64,000 bases of DNA from Methylocystis silviterrae (GCF_013350005.1 NZ_JABVWW010000004.1:186001-250000); one strand, 5' to 3'. Positions 7,396 to 15,920 are shown, counted from the first letter of the stretch. Notes: generated by a model not told the origin, from the letters alone. Numbers and translations: made by a program.

Positions 7396-9684
7396 TTAAA
7401 AGCGCGCATTCGCGAAAAACCGCAGATTCGCGCCCGGGAGCAGCACTTCATCCTTGCGGTAGGAGACGCTGTTGCGGATGTCCTCGTTGAGGAGATTGTC
7501 GCCGACCAGTCCCAGCCTTAATTCGCGGCTCAGCGGATCGCCCGGATCGAGCAGCATGCGGTAGCTGATTTCAGCCCTCAGCAAATTATAGCCCTTCGTT
7601 GGCGTTTCATTGGTTGGGTCGATGTCGCGCTGCGCGAAGGCGTGCAGGAGGTTGACCCGCAGCAGCCAGTTCGTATCTCGCCAGAACAATCCGCCGCCGA
7701 GCCGAACCGGCGGGATGCGAGGGACGTTGCCGCCGCCCACGAATGTCGCCCGCACCACGTCGAACTGGTGCTCCGCCCCAAAAACGCCGCCTGCCAGCGT
7801 CGCGACGTCGAGTTGGCTTTGAAACTCGCCGCCCCGGAAGAGCGCATTGCGCTGCGAATAGATTGCCTCGCGCAGATCGCCCTCGCCGTCCAAGGCGCAA
7901 CTCGCAATATCGGCCTCGCAGACCGCGCCGGTGAGATTTCGGAAGATAAAGCCGTCAAAGCGCGTGAGGTAGGCTGTCGCCTCGAAGCGGAATGGGCCGA
8001 CTGGGCGGCGCAGGCCGATTTCGATGGTCTTCGCCCCTTCAATGCGAAGATTCGGATTGCCGATGTCGAAGGTCCCCGTCGCTTCATGGATCCCGCGCGA
8101 AAAGAGTTCGGGCGCGCGCGGCGCGCGTTCGACATATTGCGCGGTCAGACTGGCGACGACGCCTTCCGGCAGATCCTGGAGGAACCCAAAGGCTGCGCTC
8201 TTTGGCGTGAAATTTCGCACGCGAGCGACTTGCTGCGCCGGATCAGCGAGGAGTTCGGGAAATGCGCCGGAGACGAGGAGTTCGGGAAACGCGCCGGAGA
8301 CGGTCGCATGTTCGATGCGTCCCGCAAGCTGCATTCTCGATGTGTCGGTCAGTCTGAATTCGTTGAACCAATAGCCGGCGACGCTTCGCGTCCGATTGGG
8401 GTCGAAGAGCCCGCCCTCGCGTCCTGGCGAGGTCAGGATCTGATGCATGCCCTGCACGCCGAAGGCGCTTGTCAGAGTCGCGAAGGACAAGTCGACCGGG
8501 CGAAGCTGCGTTTCGACCCGCGCCTCGAGATCCTTGTTGGTGAAGGTCTGCTGAACGCCGTTGAAACCCTCCTCATTGGCGAGTTCGTGGTGCTTGTAGT
8601 CGGTCAGACCCGCCCAGAAACGGACGGCTTCGATATAGGCCGACTGCGGACGGAACTCGCCCTTGGTCGTCACGCGCGTCTGGCGAAGCTCGATGCGCGT
8701 ATTGGTCTCCGTCGGCTCAATGCCGGGGATGTGATAGCGCGAGTTGAACTGCGTCACCGCGACGCCGACGAAGCCGCCGTCGAAGAAATAGGAGCCGCCG
8801 ACCGAACCGCCGGCCGAGCGCATTGAGGAATTCGGCTGGCGTCCGAAGACCGGCGGCGGCGGATCCGGCGGAAAAAGATAAGGATAGCCGGGAATAAGGT
8901 AGTCGCTGCTGCGACGGCCATGGACATCCATGTGGAAGGCGACGTTGCCGCGGCCGACGTCGAGCAGCGTCGCGTTTTCCAGCGCGTTGTCGACGGTCAT
9001 CACCGCGCCGCGAGTCTCGATGACCGAACAACCCTCCGTCTCGGCCGTAGGGATGAAAGCAAGACGGCAGGGCAAGGCCGTGGGAATGCGGTTGTTTTCG
9101 ACGTTGACGACGCCGCCGATCGCTTGCGACCCCCAGCGCAGCGTCGCCGGGCCGCGCACCACCTCGACCTGGCTTGCGGCGACGGGATCAAGCGGTACGG
9201 CGTGGTCCTCGCCGAGTTCCGAGACGCCGCTGTTGCTGACGCCATTTTCCTGGATGCGCACCCGGTAGTTGTCGAGGCCGCGCACAATGGGACGGCTCGC
9301 CGCGCCGGGCGCGAAGCTTGATCCGGTGACGCCCGGCTTGGCGAAGAGCACGTCGCCAAGGGTCGCGCCCGGCGAGCGCCGCAGCTCCTCATTGGTGACG
9401 ACCGTCACTGTCGCGAACTGATCGGCGACGATGGGAAGGACGCCTTGCGGCGCCACGGCCGGTTCGCGCGGCTCAGGTCCGCTCGGGCCCGCGACGCTGC
9501 GGTTGCGCCCGCCGGGCGCTGGGGGGATCTGTGGCGGGGAGACGATCTTGGCGCGTTTAATCGGACTCACTGCGCCGACTTCGATCGGCGGCAAAGCCTG
9601 CTGAGCCGAGGCGCTTACGACGCTGGTGAAAAGCCCGACTACTGCGCCGCCGGCCGCTGCGCCGACCCAAACGCTCTTCCTCAT
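7396..9684 (-). CDS. znuD: TonB-dependent outer-membrane receptor, ZnuD-like (zinc uptake)
   Basis: A 762-residue receptor: signal peptide (residues 1-28), plug domain (about 90-200, with the DVLFAKPGV and VEVVRGPATLRWGS blocks) and a beta-barrel ending in the expected aromatic F. Features point to the ZnuD branch: ENGVSNSGVSELGEDHAVP in the plug, the YKHHEL loop, and ERAPRAPELFSRGIHEATG with the following FDIGNPNL block in the barrel. ZnuD proteins import zinc across the outer membrane with TonB-ExbBD energy. A 21-bp Zur-like palindrome lies 21 bp upstream of the start, which supports zinc control. One loop carries an in-frame 27-bp duplication. Other metals or haem remain possible. Confidence 0.82.
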   Translation of the reverse strand: MRKSVWVGAAAGGAVVGLFTSVVSASAQQALPPIEVGAVSPIKRAKIVSPPQIPPAPGGRNRSVAGPSGPEPREPAVAPQGVLPIVADQFATVTVVTNEELRRSPGATLGDVLFAKPGVTGSSFAPGAASRPIVRGLDNYRVRIQENGVSNSGVSELGEDHAVPLDPVAASQVEVVRGPATLRWGSQAIGGVVNVENNRIPTALPCRLAFIPTAETEGCSVIETRGAVMTVDNALENATLLDVGRGNVAFHMDVHGRRSSDYLIPGYPYLFPPDPPPPVFGRQPNSSMRSAGGSVGGSYFFDGGFVGVAVTQFNSRYHIPGIEPTETNTRIELRQTRVTTKGEFRPQSAYIEAVRFWAGLTDYKHHELANEEGFNGVQQTFTNKDLEARVETQLRPVDLSFATLTSAFGVQGMHQILTSPGREGGLFDPNRTRSVAGYWFNEFRLTDTSRMQLAGRIEHATVSGAFPELLVSGAFPELLADPAQQVARVRNFTPKSAAFGFLQDLPEGVVASLTAQYVERAPRAPELFSRGIHEATGTFDIGNPNLRIEGAKTIEIGLRRPVGPFRFEATAYLTRFDGFIFRNLTGAVCEADIASCALDGEGDLREAIYSQRNALFRGGEFQSQLDVATLAGGVFGAEHQFDVVRATFVGGGNVPRIPPVRLGGGLFWRDTNWLLRVNLLHAFAQRDIDPTNETPTKGYNLLRAEISYRMLLDPGDPLSRELRLGLVGDNLLNEDIRNSVSYRKDEVLLPGANLRFFANARF
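8248..8301. repeat. 27-bp tandem duplication inside the receptor gene
   Basis: Two adjacent 27-bp units (8248-8274 and 8275-8301) differ at one base. They encode the repeated peptide SGAFPELL(V/A) in the receptor barrel. The reading frame is preserved, so it adds nine residues without breaking the gene; it looks like a recent slippage event in a surface loop or strand. Confidence 0.9.
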
Positions 9685-9705
9685 CGACGCCCGCTCTCTT
9701 TACGA

Positions 9706-9726
9706 ATATGTTATAACATAACATAT
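9706..9726. promoter_or_regulatory. Zur-like operator upstream of the TonB receptor
   Basis: A perfect inverted repeat with 9-bp arms ATATGTTAT and ATAACATAT separated by AAC. It lies 21 bp before the receptor ATG, where it would overlap the promoter or transcript start. AT-rich TGTTATA...TATAACA palindromes are the known form of Zur boxes in Proteobacteria, and the sequence stands out in a GC-rich region. The link to Zur is by resemblance and by the ZnuD-like product; no zur gene is in the window. Confidence 0.75.
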
Positions 9727-9824
9727 CAAGAGCTGGCTGAAGCCTGTCAATGAGTCTTCGTTCGGCGTGATGACGTCAGCGCCGACTGTGGCCCTCATGC
9801 CACAGTTGAGCGGTCGGACAGGTC

Positions 9825-10559
9825 TCAAGCGGTCGCGCGAACGCTTGCGGCGCGATAGTTCTCCCAGCCATGCGCGCGCAGCTTGCAGGCGGGGCATTCG
9901 CCGCAGCCATAGCCCCAGTCGAAGCGGCGGCCCCTCTCGCCGAGATAGCAAGTGTGGGTTTCTTCGACGATGAGCCGCACCAGCGCTTCGCCGCCGAGCG
10001 ATTCAGCCAGTTGCCAGGTCGCCGCTTTGTCGATCCACATCAGCGGCGTATGAATATTCATGCTGCGATCCATGCCGAGACTGAGCGCCTGCGCCATGGC
10101 GCGGATCGTCTGGTCGCGGCAGTCGGGATAGCCCGAATAGTCCGTTTCGCACATGCCGCCGACGAGATCGGCGATGCCGCGACGATAGGCGAGCGCCGCG
10201 GCGAAGGTCAGAAACAGCAGATTGCGCCCTGGAACGAATGTGTTGGGAAGCCCGTCGGCGGCGAAGGCGATCTCGGCGTTGCGCGTCAACGCCGTCTCGG
10301 AGATAGCCCCGAGCGCCTCGATCGAAATCGTGCGATCCTCGCCAAGCCGCTCGGCCCACAGCGGCGAGAGGCGAATAAGGCCGTCGCGTAGCCCCGCGCG
10401 GCGCGAGAGTTCGACGCGGTGGCGCTGGCCGTAATCGAATCCGACCGTCTCGACGTGGTCGAAGCGTGACAGCGCCCAGGCAAGGCAGGTCGTGGAATCC
10501 TGCCCGCCGGAAAACAGCACGAGCGCGGCGGCAGGTTGAGTCGGGAGATCGTTCGTCAT
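9825..10559 (-). CDS. queC: 7-cyano-7-deazaguanine synthase
   Basis: A 244-residue enzyme that converts 7-carboxy-7-deazaguanine to preQ0 with ATP and ammonia, in queuosine synthesis. The PP-loop ATP site SGGQDST is at residues 17-23. The C-terminal zinc site is complete: a Cys in HTCYLGE, then CGECPAC. The length is standard. It is divergent from the GST gene. queF, the next enzyme of the pathway, is at 17643-18104, but queD and queE are not in the window. Confidence 0.96.
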   Translation of the reverse strand: MTNDLPTQPAAALVLFSGGQDSTTCLAWALSRFDHVETVGFDYGQRHRVELSRRAGLRDGLIRLSPLWAERLGEDRTISIEALGAISETALTRNAEIAFAADGLPNTFVPGRNLLFLTFAAALAYRRGIADLVGGMCETDYSGYPDCRDQTIRAMAQALSLGMDRSMNIHTPLMWIDKAATWQLAESLGGEALVRLIVEETHTCYLGERGRRFDWGYGCGECPACKLRAHGWENYRAASVRATA

Positions 10560-10690
10560 CGCACTTAACTTAAATCATGGCGCTAAAACTGCGAACCGCC
10601 GCTGACGGGAATGCGTTTTCGGACAGTTTTCGCGCCGCCCTCACCAATCGCAACCCGTCCACCCATATCGAAACCCGAACCGAGACCGAC

Positions 10691-11302
10691 ATGCTGCTCT
10701 ACAACACGCCGCTCGCGCCCAATCCCAGACGCGTCCGCATTTTTCTGGCTGAGAAAAACGTCACGATTCCCATTCGCGACGTCAACCTCATGTCCCATGA
10801 GCACAAGCAGGAGTCCTATGCGGCGGTCAATGCGCTGGAGGAAGTTCCGGCGCTCGTTCTCGACGACGGCGCGACTCTCACCGAATCCGTCGCCATCTGC
10901 CGCTACATCGAGTCGCTTTACCCGGAGCCGCCGCTCTTTGGCCGCGGCGCGCGCGAACAGGCCTTTGTCGAGATGTGGCAGCGCCGAGTGGAATTTCGCC
11001 TGTTCACGCCGGTCGGGCTCGCTTTTCGTCACAGCCATCCGGCGCTGGCGCGGCTCGAATCGCCGCAGTTGTCGCAAGTGGCCGAACTGCAGCGGCCGCG
11101 CGCGCAGCAGATGATGCGCTTTCTCGATGGGGAACTCGCCTCGCGGCGCTTCGTCGCCTCCGATGACTTCACGATCGCCGACATCACCGCCATCGTCGCC
11201 ATGGACCTGACCAAGGCCGCGCGGGTCGATATTCCTCAAGACCTGCCGCATCTTTCGCGCTGGCGCGCGGACGTCTCGGCGCGTCCTAGCGCCGTGCCGT
11301 AA
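10691..11302 (+). CDS. glutathione S-transferase family protein
   Basis: About 203 residues with a thioredoxin-like N-terminal domain (MLLYNTPLAPNPRRVRIFLAEK; the ALEEVPALVLDDG cis-proline block; the glutathione-binding LTESVAICRYIE) and an all-helical C-terminal domain ending with ASDDFTIADITAI, the conserved GST capping motif. The frame is open to 10577, but homology starts at ATG 10691. The stop codon overlaps the next gene's ATG by one base (TAATG), suggesting translational coupling. Substrate unknown. Confidence 0.9.
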   Translation: MLLYNTPLAPNPRRVRIFLAEKNVTIPIRDVNLMSHEHKQESYAAVNALEEVPALVLDDGATLTESVAICRYIESLYPEPPLFGRGAREQAFVEMWQRRVEFRLFTPVGLAFRHSHPALARLESPQLSQVAELQRPRAQQMMRFLDGELASRRFVASDDFTIADITAIVAMDLTKAARVDIPQDLPHLSRWRADVSARPSAVP

Positions 11303-11946
11303 TGACGCGGCGCTCGTTGAGCAGGAAGCTTGAGGAGATAACGGGGCGCATCCGCGCCTGCCGTCTCTGCGCGGAGACGCCAGAGGGCGCGATACTGCCG
11401 CATGAGCCGCGGCCGGTGCTGCGCGTCTCGCCCAGCGCGCGGCTTCTCCTGGCCAGCCAGGCGCCGGGCAACCTCGTCAATCAGACTGGCGTTCCCTTCA
11501 ACGATCCCTCTGGTGATCGGCTGCGCGACTGGATGGGCGTCGATCGCGAGACGTTCTACGACGTCTCGCGCATCGCCATCGTCCCGATGGGCTTCTGCTT
11601 TCCGGGTTACGACGCCGCCGGCGGCGACCTGCCGCCGCGCCCTGAATGTCGCCCGCGCTGGCACGACTCGCTGTTTGCAACGCTGCCGCAGATCGAGACA
11701 GTCGTCGCGATCGGGCGCTATGCGCAGGACTATCATTTCGAGCGGCTCGGCCATGCGCTGCGGAAGGGCGCGAGCGTTTCAGAGATCGTCGCGCGCTGGC
11801 GCGAATTCCAGAACACGACGCCGCTGATCTTTCCCCTCCCCCATCCGTCCTGGCGCAACAGCGGCTGGCTGAAGCGCAATCCCTGGTTCGAAGCCGAGGT
11901 CCTGCCCATGCTGCGCGCCGAGGTCGCGCGGCTCGTGAAAACATGA
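11302..11946 (+). CDS. uracil-DNA glycosylase family protein
   Basis: A 214-residue protein with the UDG-superfamily layout: an N-terminal RACRLC pair, ASQAPGN as the water-activating motif 1 (about residues 53-59), and PLPHPSWRN as the DNA-reading motif (about 181-189). It lacks the four-cysteine Fe-S pattern of family 4/5 enzymes. Members of this branch in alphaproteobacteria are mostly uncharacterised, so actual uracil excision is inferred, not shown. It is coupled to the GST gene by a one-base overlap and followed 12 bp later by kdsA. Confidence 0.82.
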   Translation: MTRRSLSRKLEEITGRIRACRLCAETPEGAILPHEPRPVLRVSPSARLLLASQAPGNLVNQTGVPFNDPSGDRLRDWMGVDRETFYDVSRIAIVPMGFCFPGYDAAGGDLPPRPECRPRWHDSLFATLPQIETVVAIGRYAQDYHFERLGHALRKGASVSEIVARWREFQNTTPLIFPLPHPSWRNSGWLKRNPWFEAEVLPMLRAEVARLVKT

Positions 11947-11958
11947 GAAAAGGCCTGG

Positions 11959-12798
11959 GTGACAAGCGTAATCATCGGAGACGGCGCGCGCCGCGTTGAG
12001 ATCGGCAATGATCGGCCGCTGACGCTTATCGCCGGCCCCTGCGCGCTTGAAAGCGCGGACATGGGGCTCAAGGTCGCTGAAGAGCTTGCCCGGCTCGGCG
12101 AGCGGCTGAAGATCGGCGTCGTCTTCAAGGCGTCCTTCGACAAGGCGAACCGCACCAGCGGCGAAGCGGCGCGGGGCGTCGGCCTCGACGCCGCCCTGCC
12201 GATCTTTGCTGAAATCAAGGAAAAGACCGGCCTCCCGATCACGACCGACGTGCATGAAGCATGGCAATGCGCGCGCGTCGCCGAGGTCGTCGACCTTTTG
12301 CAGATTCCCGCCTTCCTCTGCCGCCAGACCGATCTCATCGTTGCGGCGGCGAAAACCGGACGCCCCGTCAATATCAAGAAGGGTCCGTTCCTGGCGCCCT
12401 GGGACATGATCCACGCCGTCGAGAAAGCGCGTGAAGCCGGCGCCGCCGGCGTGCTCGTCACCGAGCGCGGGACGAGCTTCGGCTATAATGCGCTCGTCGC
12501 CGACATACGCGCCCTGCCGATCCTGAAGGAGACCACCGGCGCGCCTGTCGTCTTCGACGCCACGCACGCCGTGCAGCAGCCAGGTGGGCAAGGCGCGTCA
12601 TCGGGCGGCGAGCGGCGCTTCGTTTCGACGCTCGCGCGCGCGGCGGTCGCCGTCGGCGTCGCCGGGCTTTTCGTCGAGACGCATCCCGATCCCGACGCGG
12701 CGATCTCGGACGGCGCGACGCAAGTCCCGCTCGGAGAGCTGGAGACAATGTTCGAGGAACTGATGGCGTTCGACCGTCTGGCGAAAATGCCCGTCTGA
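11959..12798 (+). CDS. kdsA: 3-deoxy-8-phosphooctulonate (KDO-8-P) synthase
   Basis: A 279-residue enzyme condensing phosphoenolpyruvate with arabinose 5-phosphate for the KDO sugar of lipopolysaccharide. Characteristic blocks include LIAGPCALES near residue 30, FKASFDKANRTS near residue 56, and the central GVLVTERGTSFGYN and ATHAVQQPG blocks. The start is GTG 11959, just after the UDG-family gene, with no strong ribosome site. Length and motif order are normal. Confidence 0.96.
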   Translation: MTSVIIGDGARRVEIGNDRPLTLIAGPCALESADMGLKVAEELARLGERLKIGVVFKASFDKANRTSGEAARGVGLDAALPIFAEIKEKTGLPITTDVHEAWQCARVAEVVDLLQIPAFLCRQTDLIVAAAKTGRPVNIKKGPFLAPWDMIHAVEKAREAGAAGVLVTERGTSFGYNALVADIRALPILKETTGAPVVFDATHAVQQPGGQGASSGGERRFVSTLARAAVAVGVAGLFVETHPDPDAAISDGATQVPLGELETMFEELMAFDRLAKMPV

Positions 12799-12826
12799 AG
12801 CGAGGCGGAGCAATTCCTATGTAGCT

Positions 12827-12860
12827 GTCATTCCCGACAGGCCGAAGGCCTGATCGGGAG
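12827..12860. repeat. family-D palindromic repeat, short copy
   Basis: GTCATTCCCGACAGGCC, a GAA loop, then GGCCTGATCGGGA form an imperfect hairpin 28 bp after the kdsA stop. A longer relative is at 24285-24389. It may double as a transcription end between convergent kdsA and the SPW-type gene. Confidence 0.7.
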
Positions 12861-12870
12861 GGCGTCGGCA

Positions 12871-13221
12871 TTAACGCGCCTCCGCATAATCCGTCAGCCA
12901 GCCGACGGCGATGATGACAAGGCCCATTCCCGCGAAAAAGGCGAAGGCTGGCTTGACGCTGAAAATATCTGGAAGAAAAGCGACGGCGATGAGCGCCGGG
13001 CCGACGATCCTTTCGACCCAGCCATGGAGCGTGAACGCCAGCCGCCGAAACACGCCGAGCGGAAATTTCGTCACGAGCGTCATCGCCAGATGCACGCCCG
13101 CGAGCAGCCAGGCGAGCTTCGCCGGCAGGCCGCCGAAACCAAGGACGCTTGGCGCGGCCAGGAAAATCAACACCGTCAGATAGTCCAGATATCCATGCAG
13201 GCTCGCCGTGAGTGGTTTCAT
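12871..13221 (-). CDS. SPW-repeat-like small membrane protein
   Basis: A 116-residue protein with four predicted membrane segments (about residues 15-32, 35-50, 70-85 and 90-108). The opening MKPLTASLHGYLDYL followed by a PSVLGF block resembles proteins with the SPW repeat (PF03779), small membrane proteins of unknown function. It lies downstream of the Crp/Fnr gene on the same strand with an 83-bp gap, so they may be co-transcribed. Confidence 0.6.
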   Translation of the reverse strand: MKPLTASLHGYLDYLTVLIFLAAPSVLGFGGLPAKLAWLLAGVHLAMTLVTKFPLGVFRRLAFTLHGWVERIVGPALIAVAFLPDIFSVKPAFAFFAGMGLVIIAVGWLTDYAEAR

Positions 13222-13304
13222 TGTGGTTTCTCCGCGTTGGCGGCGCGGATTGGCCGCCTTCTCCTCTCGTTAGGGCGCGGCGCGGAGGCGGTCTGTCATC
13301 TTGA

Positions 13305-14018
13305 TCACAGATCGCCGCCTTTTTCTTTCGCGAGGGATTGCAGCGCGACGTGATTGACGCAGATAAGGTCACGCCGATAGTCGAGCGCCCCCCGGCGCCT
13401 CAAACCGTTCATGATCCGGGTCACGACGGGGCGGCTCGCATGAACAAGGTCAGCGATATCCTGCTGCGTGAGCCTGATCTCGAGCGAATAGCCATGCGGG
13501 CAAGGCGCGCCGAACGCGTGGGCAAGCTCCCCCAGCGTTTCGATCAGCCGCACGGCGACTGTCTTTGTTTGGCGATCTATCAGCCTGCGCTCGGCGCGTT
13601 CCCGCGACGCCTCCAGTCCGGCGTTGAGGAAGCCTGAGAACGACGGGCTGTTCGCGACGAGACAGGCCACGTCCGAAGGGGCGATCATCAAAACGCGCGC
13701 GTCGCCGATGGCGTTCGCGCTGTGCGCCGACGCTCTTCCCCGCGACACGCGCCCGAAGAGATCGCCCGCGCCCGCGATGGCGAGCGTGATCTGCGCGCCG
13801 CTTTCCGCGACATGAGAAAGCCTGACGACGCCCCGCATCAAACAATAGAGAAAGCCCGGCTCCTGGCCTTGCCGATACAGCGTTTCGCCGTCGGAGAACT
13901 CCGCTTCCCGCAGCGAAGGCGCGCAGAGCCGCCACTCGGCGATATTCTCTTCCGACAGCATGTCGTTACCCGGAACTTCCGCCTGACCGCGCATCCTATC
14001 AAAATCGAAGCTGCGCAA
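13305..14018 (-). CDS. Crp/Fnr family transcription regulator
   Basis: A 237-residue protein with an N-terminal cyclic-nucleotide-binding-like barrel (about residues 25-135) and a C-terminal winged helix (HTH_Crp; the recognition region LTQQDIADLVHASRPVVTRI at about residues 185-204). There is no N-terminal Fnr-type cysteine cluster, so it is not an oxygen-sensing Fe-S Fnr. The arginine/serine pocket of true cAMP receptors is not evident either; the ligand is unknown. The nearest same-strand gene downstream is the SPW-type membrane protein. Confidence 0.9.
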   Translation of the reverse strand: MRSFDFDRMRGQAEVPGNDMLSEENIAEWRLCAPSLREAEFSDGETLYRQGQEPGFLYCLMRGVVRLSHVAESGAQITLAIAGAGDLFGRVSRGRASAHSANAIGDARVLMIAPSDVACLVANSPSFSGFLNAGLEASRERAERRLIDRQTKTVAVRLIETLGELAHAFGAPCPHGYSLEIRLTQQDIADLVHASRPVVTRIMNGLRRRGALDYRRDLICVNHVALQSLAKEKGGDL

Positions 14019-14057
14019 ACCATTTTGCTTAAGAGACCGTCTGGCGAAGGCGATCCG

Positions 14058-14447
14058 CTAAGCCTTGCGCGCAGCCAACGGATGGTCGAGAAGCGCGCGA
14101 TCAATCGTCACGAGACGCAACGCCTCGATTTTGCATTGCGCCAGCAACAGGCGATCAAACGGGTCGCGCGTGTGCGGCTCAGGTTCGACCGCGACGAGCG
14201 CGTGCCGCGCGTTAATTGAGATGACCTCGATCCCCATCGCTTCCAGCAGTTCGGGAAGCATCTCAAGATTTATCGCGAGTTCGAGTTTGCCCAGACGCCA
14301 CTTGATGGCGATCTCCCAAAGACTCGCGACGCTGACCAGAAATTCCGCATCTTCATTCTTCAGCAAAGACTGCACGTGCGATCCGAACTCGGCGACACGG
14401 TTTTCAATCAACGCCAGCAGAATATGCGTGTCGAGCAGCAGCCTCAT
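14058..14447 (-). CDS. VapC-like PIN-domain toxin
   Basis: A 129-residue PIN nuclease with the acidic site residues in LLLDTHILL (Asp6), VASLWEIAIK (Glu near 45), TRDPFDRLL (Asp near 97) and LVTID (Asp near 115). VapC toxins cut RNA, often initiator tRNA or rRNA. It is encoded directly after a Phd/YefM-type antitoxin gene with a 4-base ATGA overlap, the normal arrangement. All catalytic positions look intact. Confidence 0.9.
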   Translation of the reverse strand: MRLLLDTHILLALIENRVAEFGSHVQSLLKNEDAEFLVSVASLWEIAIKWRLGKLELAINLEMLPELLEAMGIEVISINARHALVAVEPEPHTRDPFDRLLLAQCKIEALRLVTIDRALLDHPLAARKA

Positions 14448-14713
14448 GCATCATCCGGCAGCGGGCGCAGCAGGAAATCTTCCGGCAATGGCGCGTCGAA
14501 ATCCTCGGCGAGGAAAGTGACGATGGACTGGAGGCCGTGTCGTTTCTTGAATTCGTCGACGGCCTCGAGCCGCAAGCCGCGTTTGGGTTGATGAGGAACC
14601 AAATCGAACACCGGTTTCCCATTCCGCGTCACGACGATCGTTTCGCCCTTCTCGACCTGTCGAGCAAGTTCGGTCAGGCGATTTTTGGCGTCTTTGATCG
14701 AAACAGTCGTCAT
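14444..14713 (-). CDS. Phd/YefM-type antitoxin
   Basis: An 89-residue protein. The N-terminal MTTVSIKDAKNRLTELARQ and the following TIVVTRNGKPVFDLVP are the DNA-binding Phd/YefM fold; the acidic C-terminal part (DFDAPLPEDFL) would neutralise the PIN toxin. ATG 14713 is chosen because family homology starts there; an in-frame extension to 14749 would run through the operator. A perfect inverted repeat 9 bp upstream is the probable site of autorepression. Confidence 0.9.
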   Translation of the reverse strand: MTTVSIKDAKNRLTELARQVEKGETIVVTRNGKPVFDLVPHQPKRGLRLEAVDEFKKRHGLQSIVTFLAEDFDAPLPEDFLLRPLPDDA

Positions 14714-14722
14714 GGGGCGAAT

Positions 14723-14742
14723 AGTGGCTACCCATAGCCACT
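14723..14742. promoter_or_regulatory. toxin-antitoxin operator
   Basis: A perfect inverted repeat, AGTGGCTA - 4 bp - TAGCCACT, centred about 20 bp before the antitoxin ATG. Phd/YefM proteins bind such palindromes as a dimer to repress their own operon, so the position and symmetry fit autoregulation. Confidence 0.75.
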
Positions 14743-14837
14743 TGGTCAAGTCGGCTCCCGCCCGCTCGTCGCCCGTATGAACTTTCCTAATTAAGCGATT
14801 ACGGTTAAGGGTCTTTATTGCTCAGGCGGCGGGGGTC

Positions 14838-15920
14838 ATGGCGCTCAATCCTTTCGATGACCAAGGCGACAATTTCAAAGCCAAGGCTTCGGCGACCTAT
14901 GGCGTGATCATCGCGGCCAATATCTTCGCCTGGACTTGGGCGTGGACAGCCTTCTCCGATCGACCGGGCCTGATGGGTGCGGCCGTTCTGGCCTTTATGT
15001 TCGGACTTCGCCACGCCTTCGACGCCGACCACATCGCCGCCATCGACAATGTCGTCCGCAAATTGATGCAGGACGGCAAGACGCCCTATTCGGTCGGATT
15101 TTTCTTCTCGCTCGGCCACTCCACCTTTGTCGCGCTCGCTTCGGTCCTGATGGCGGCGGCGGCCGTGGCCATGCAGGGCCAGGCGCATGACTTTCAAGCC
15201 TTCGGCGGCGCCATCGGCACGATGGCGTCAGCTTCGTTCCTCATTGTCATCGGCCTTGCAAATCTTCTCCTGCTCAGGGGCATCTGGTCGGCCTACAGCC
15301 GCGCCCGACTTGGCGAACCGGTCCTCGAAGAGGACCTCGACCGTCTGCTCAACGGGCGAGGCGTGTTCACCCGGGTTTTCCGCCCGCTGTTCCGCTTTGT
15401 TTCGCGGTCATGGCACATGTACGTCGTCGGATTTCTGTTGGGACTGGGCTTCGACACGGCGACGGAGATCGGCCTGCTCGGCATTTCGGCGGCGCAGGCC
15501 GCGCAAGGCATGTCATTTTCGACGATTCTGGTGTTTCCGGCGCTGTTCACCGCCGGCATGTCCTTGATGGACACCACGGACAGCCTCGTGATGACCGGCG
15601 CCTACGGCTGGGCGTTCGACGATCCGCTGAGGAAACTTTGGTACAATCTGGTCATGACCGCGATGTCGGTGATCGTCGCCATTTTCATCGGCGGCATCGA
15701 AGCGCTCGGCTTGATCGGCGATAAGCTCGGCTTCGAAGGCGGCCTTTGGCGCCTCGTTCAAGGGCTTAACGACAATCTTGCCAATTTCGGCTTTGCGATC
15801 GCCGCGATCCTGATCGCGAGCTGGATCATCTCTATGCTCTTCTATCGAAGCCAGGGGCAAATGAAGGCGTATCGCGGCGCAGTCGGGATGGACTATCCGG
15901 CGCGGCGCCAGGAGTCGTGA
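14838..15920 (+). CDS. HoxN/NixA-type nickel/cobalt permease (NicO/NiCoT)
   Basis: A 360-residue inner-membrane transporter with about eight helices. The family signature is in helix 2: RHAFDADHIAAIDN (about residues 58-71), whose His-Asp pattern binds Ni2+ or Co2+; FFFSLGHSTFV and LGFDTATEIGLL are the other conserved blocks. It imports nickel or cobalt for enzymes such as hydrogenase, urease or B12-dependent enzymes, none of which is in the window. Its last 89 bp overlap the convergent cyclase gene. I see no metal operator in the 88 bp upstream. Confidence 0.93.
   Translation: MALNPFDDQGDNFKAKASATYGVIIAANIFAWTWAWTAFSDRPGLMGAAVLAFMFGLRHAFDADHIAAIDNVVRKLMQDGKTPYSVGFFFSLGHSTFVALASVLMAAAAVAMQGQAHDFQAFGGAIGTMASASFLIVIGLANLLLLRGIWSAYSRARLGEPVLEEDLDRLLNGRGVFTRVFRPLFRFVSRSWHMYVVGFLLGLGFDTATEIGLLGISAAQAAQGMSFSTILVFPALFTAGMSLMDTTDSLVMTGAYGWAFDDPLRKLWYNLVMTAMSVIVAIFIGGIEALGLIGDKLGFEGGLWRLVQGLNDNLANFGFAIAAILIASWIISMLFYRSQGQMKAYRGAVGMDYPARRQES

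Noticed and set aside
7642-8826. Long open frame antisense to the TonB receptor
   Set aside because: It is the high-GC shadow of the receptor gene; no family pattern, no ribosome site, and an implausible charged composition.
14750-14837. Cobalamin or nickel riboswitch before the NicO gene
   Set aside because: Only 88 bp, without the B12 box or another recognisable element.
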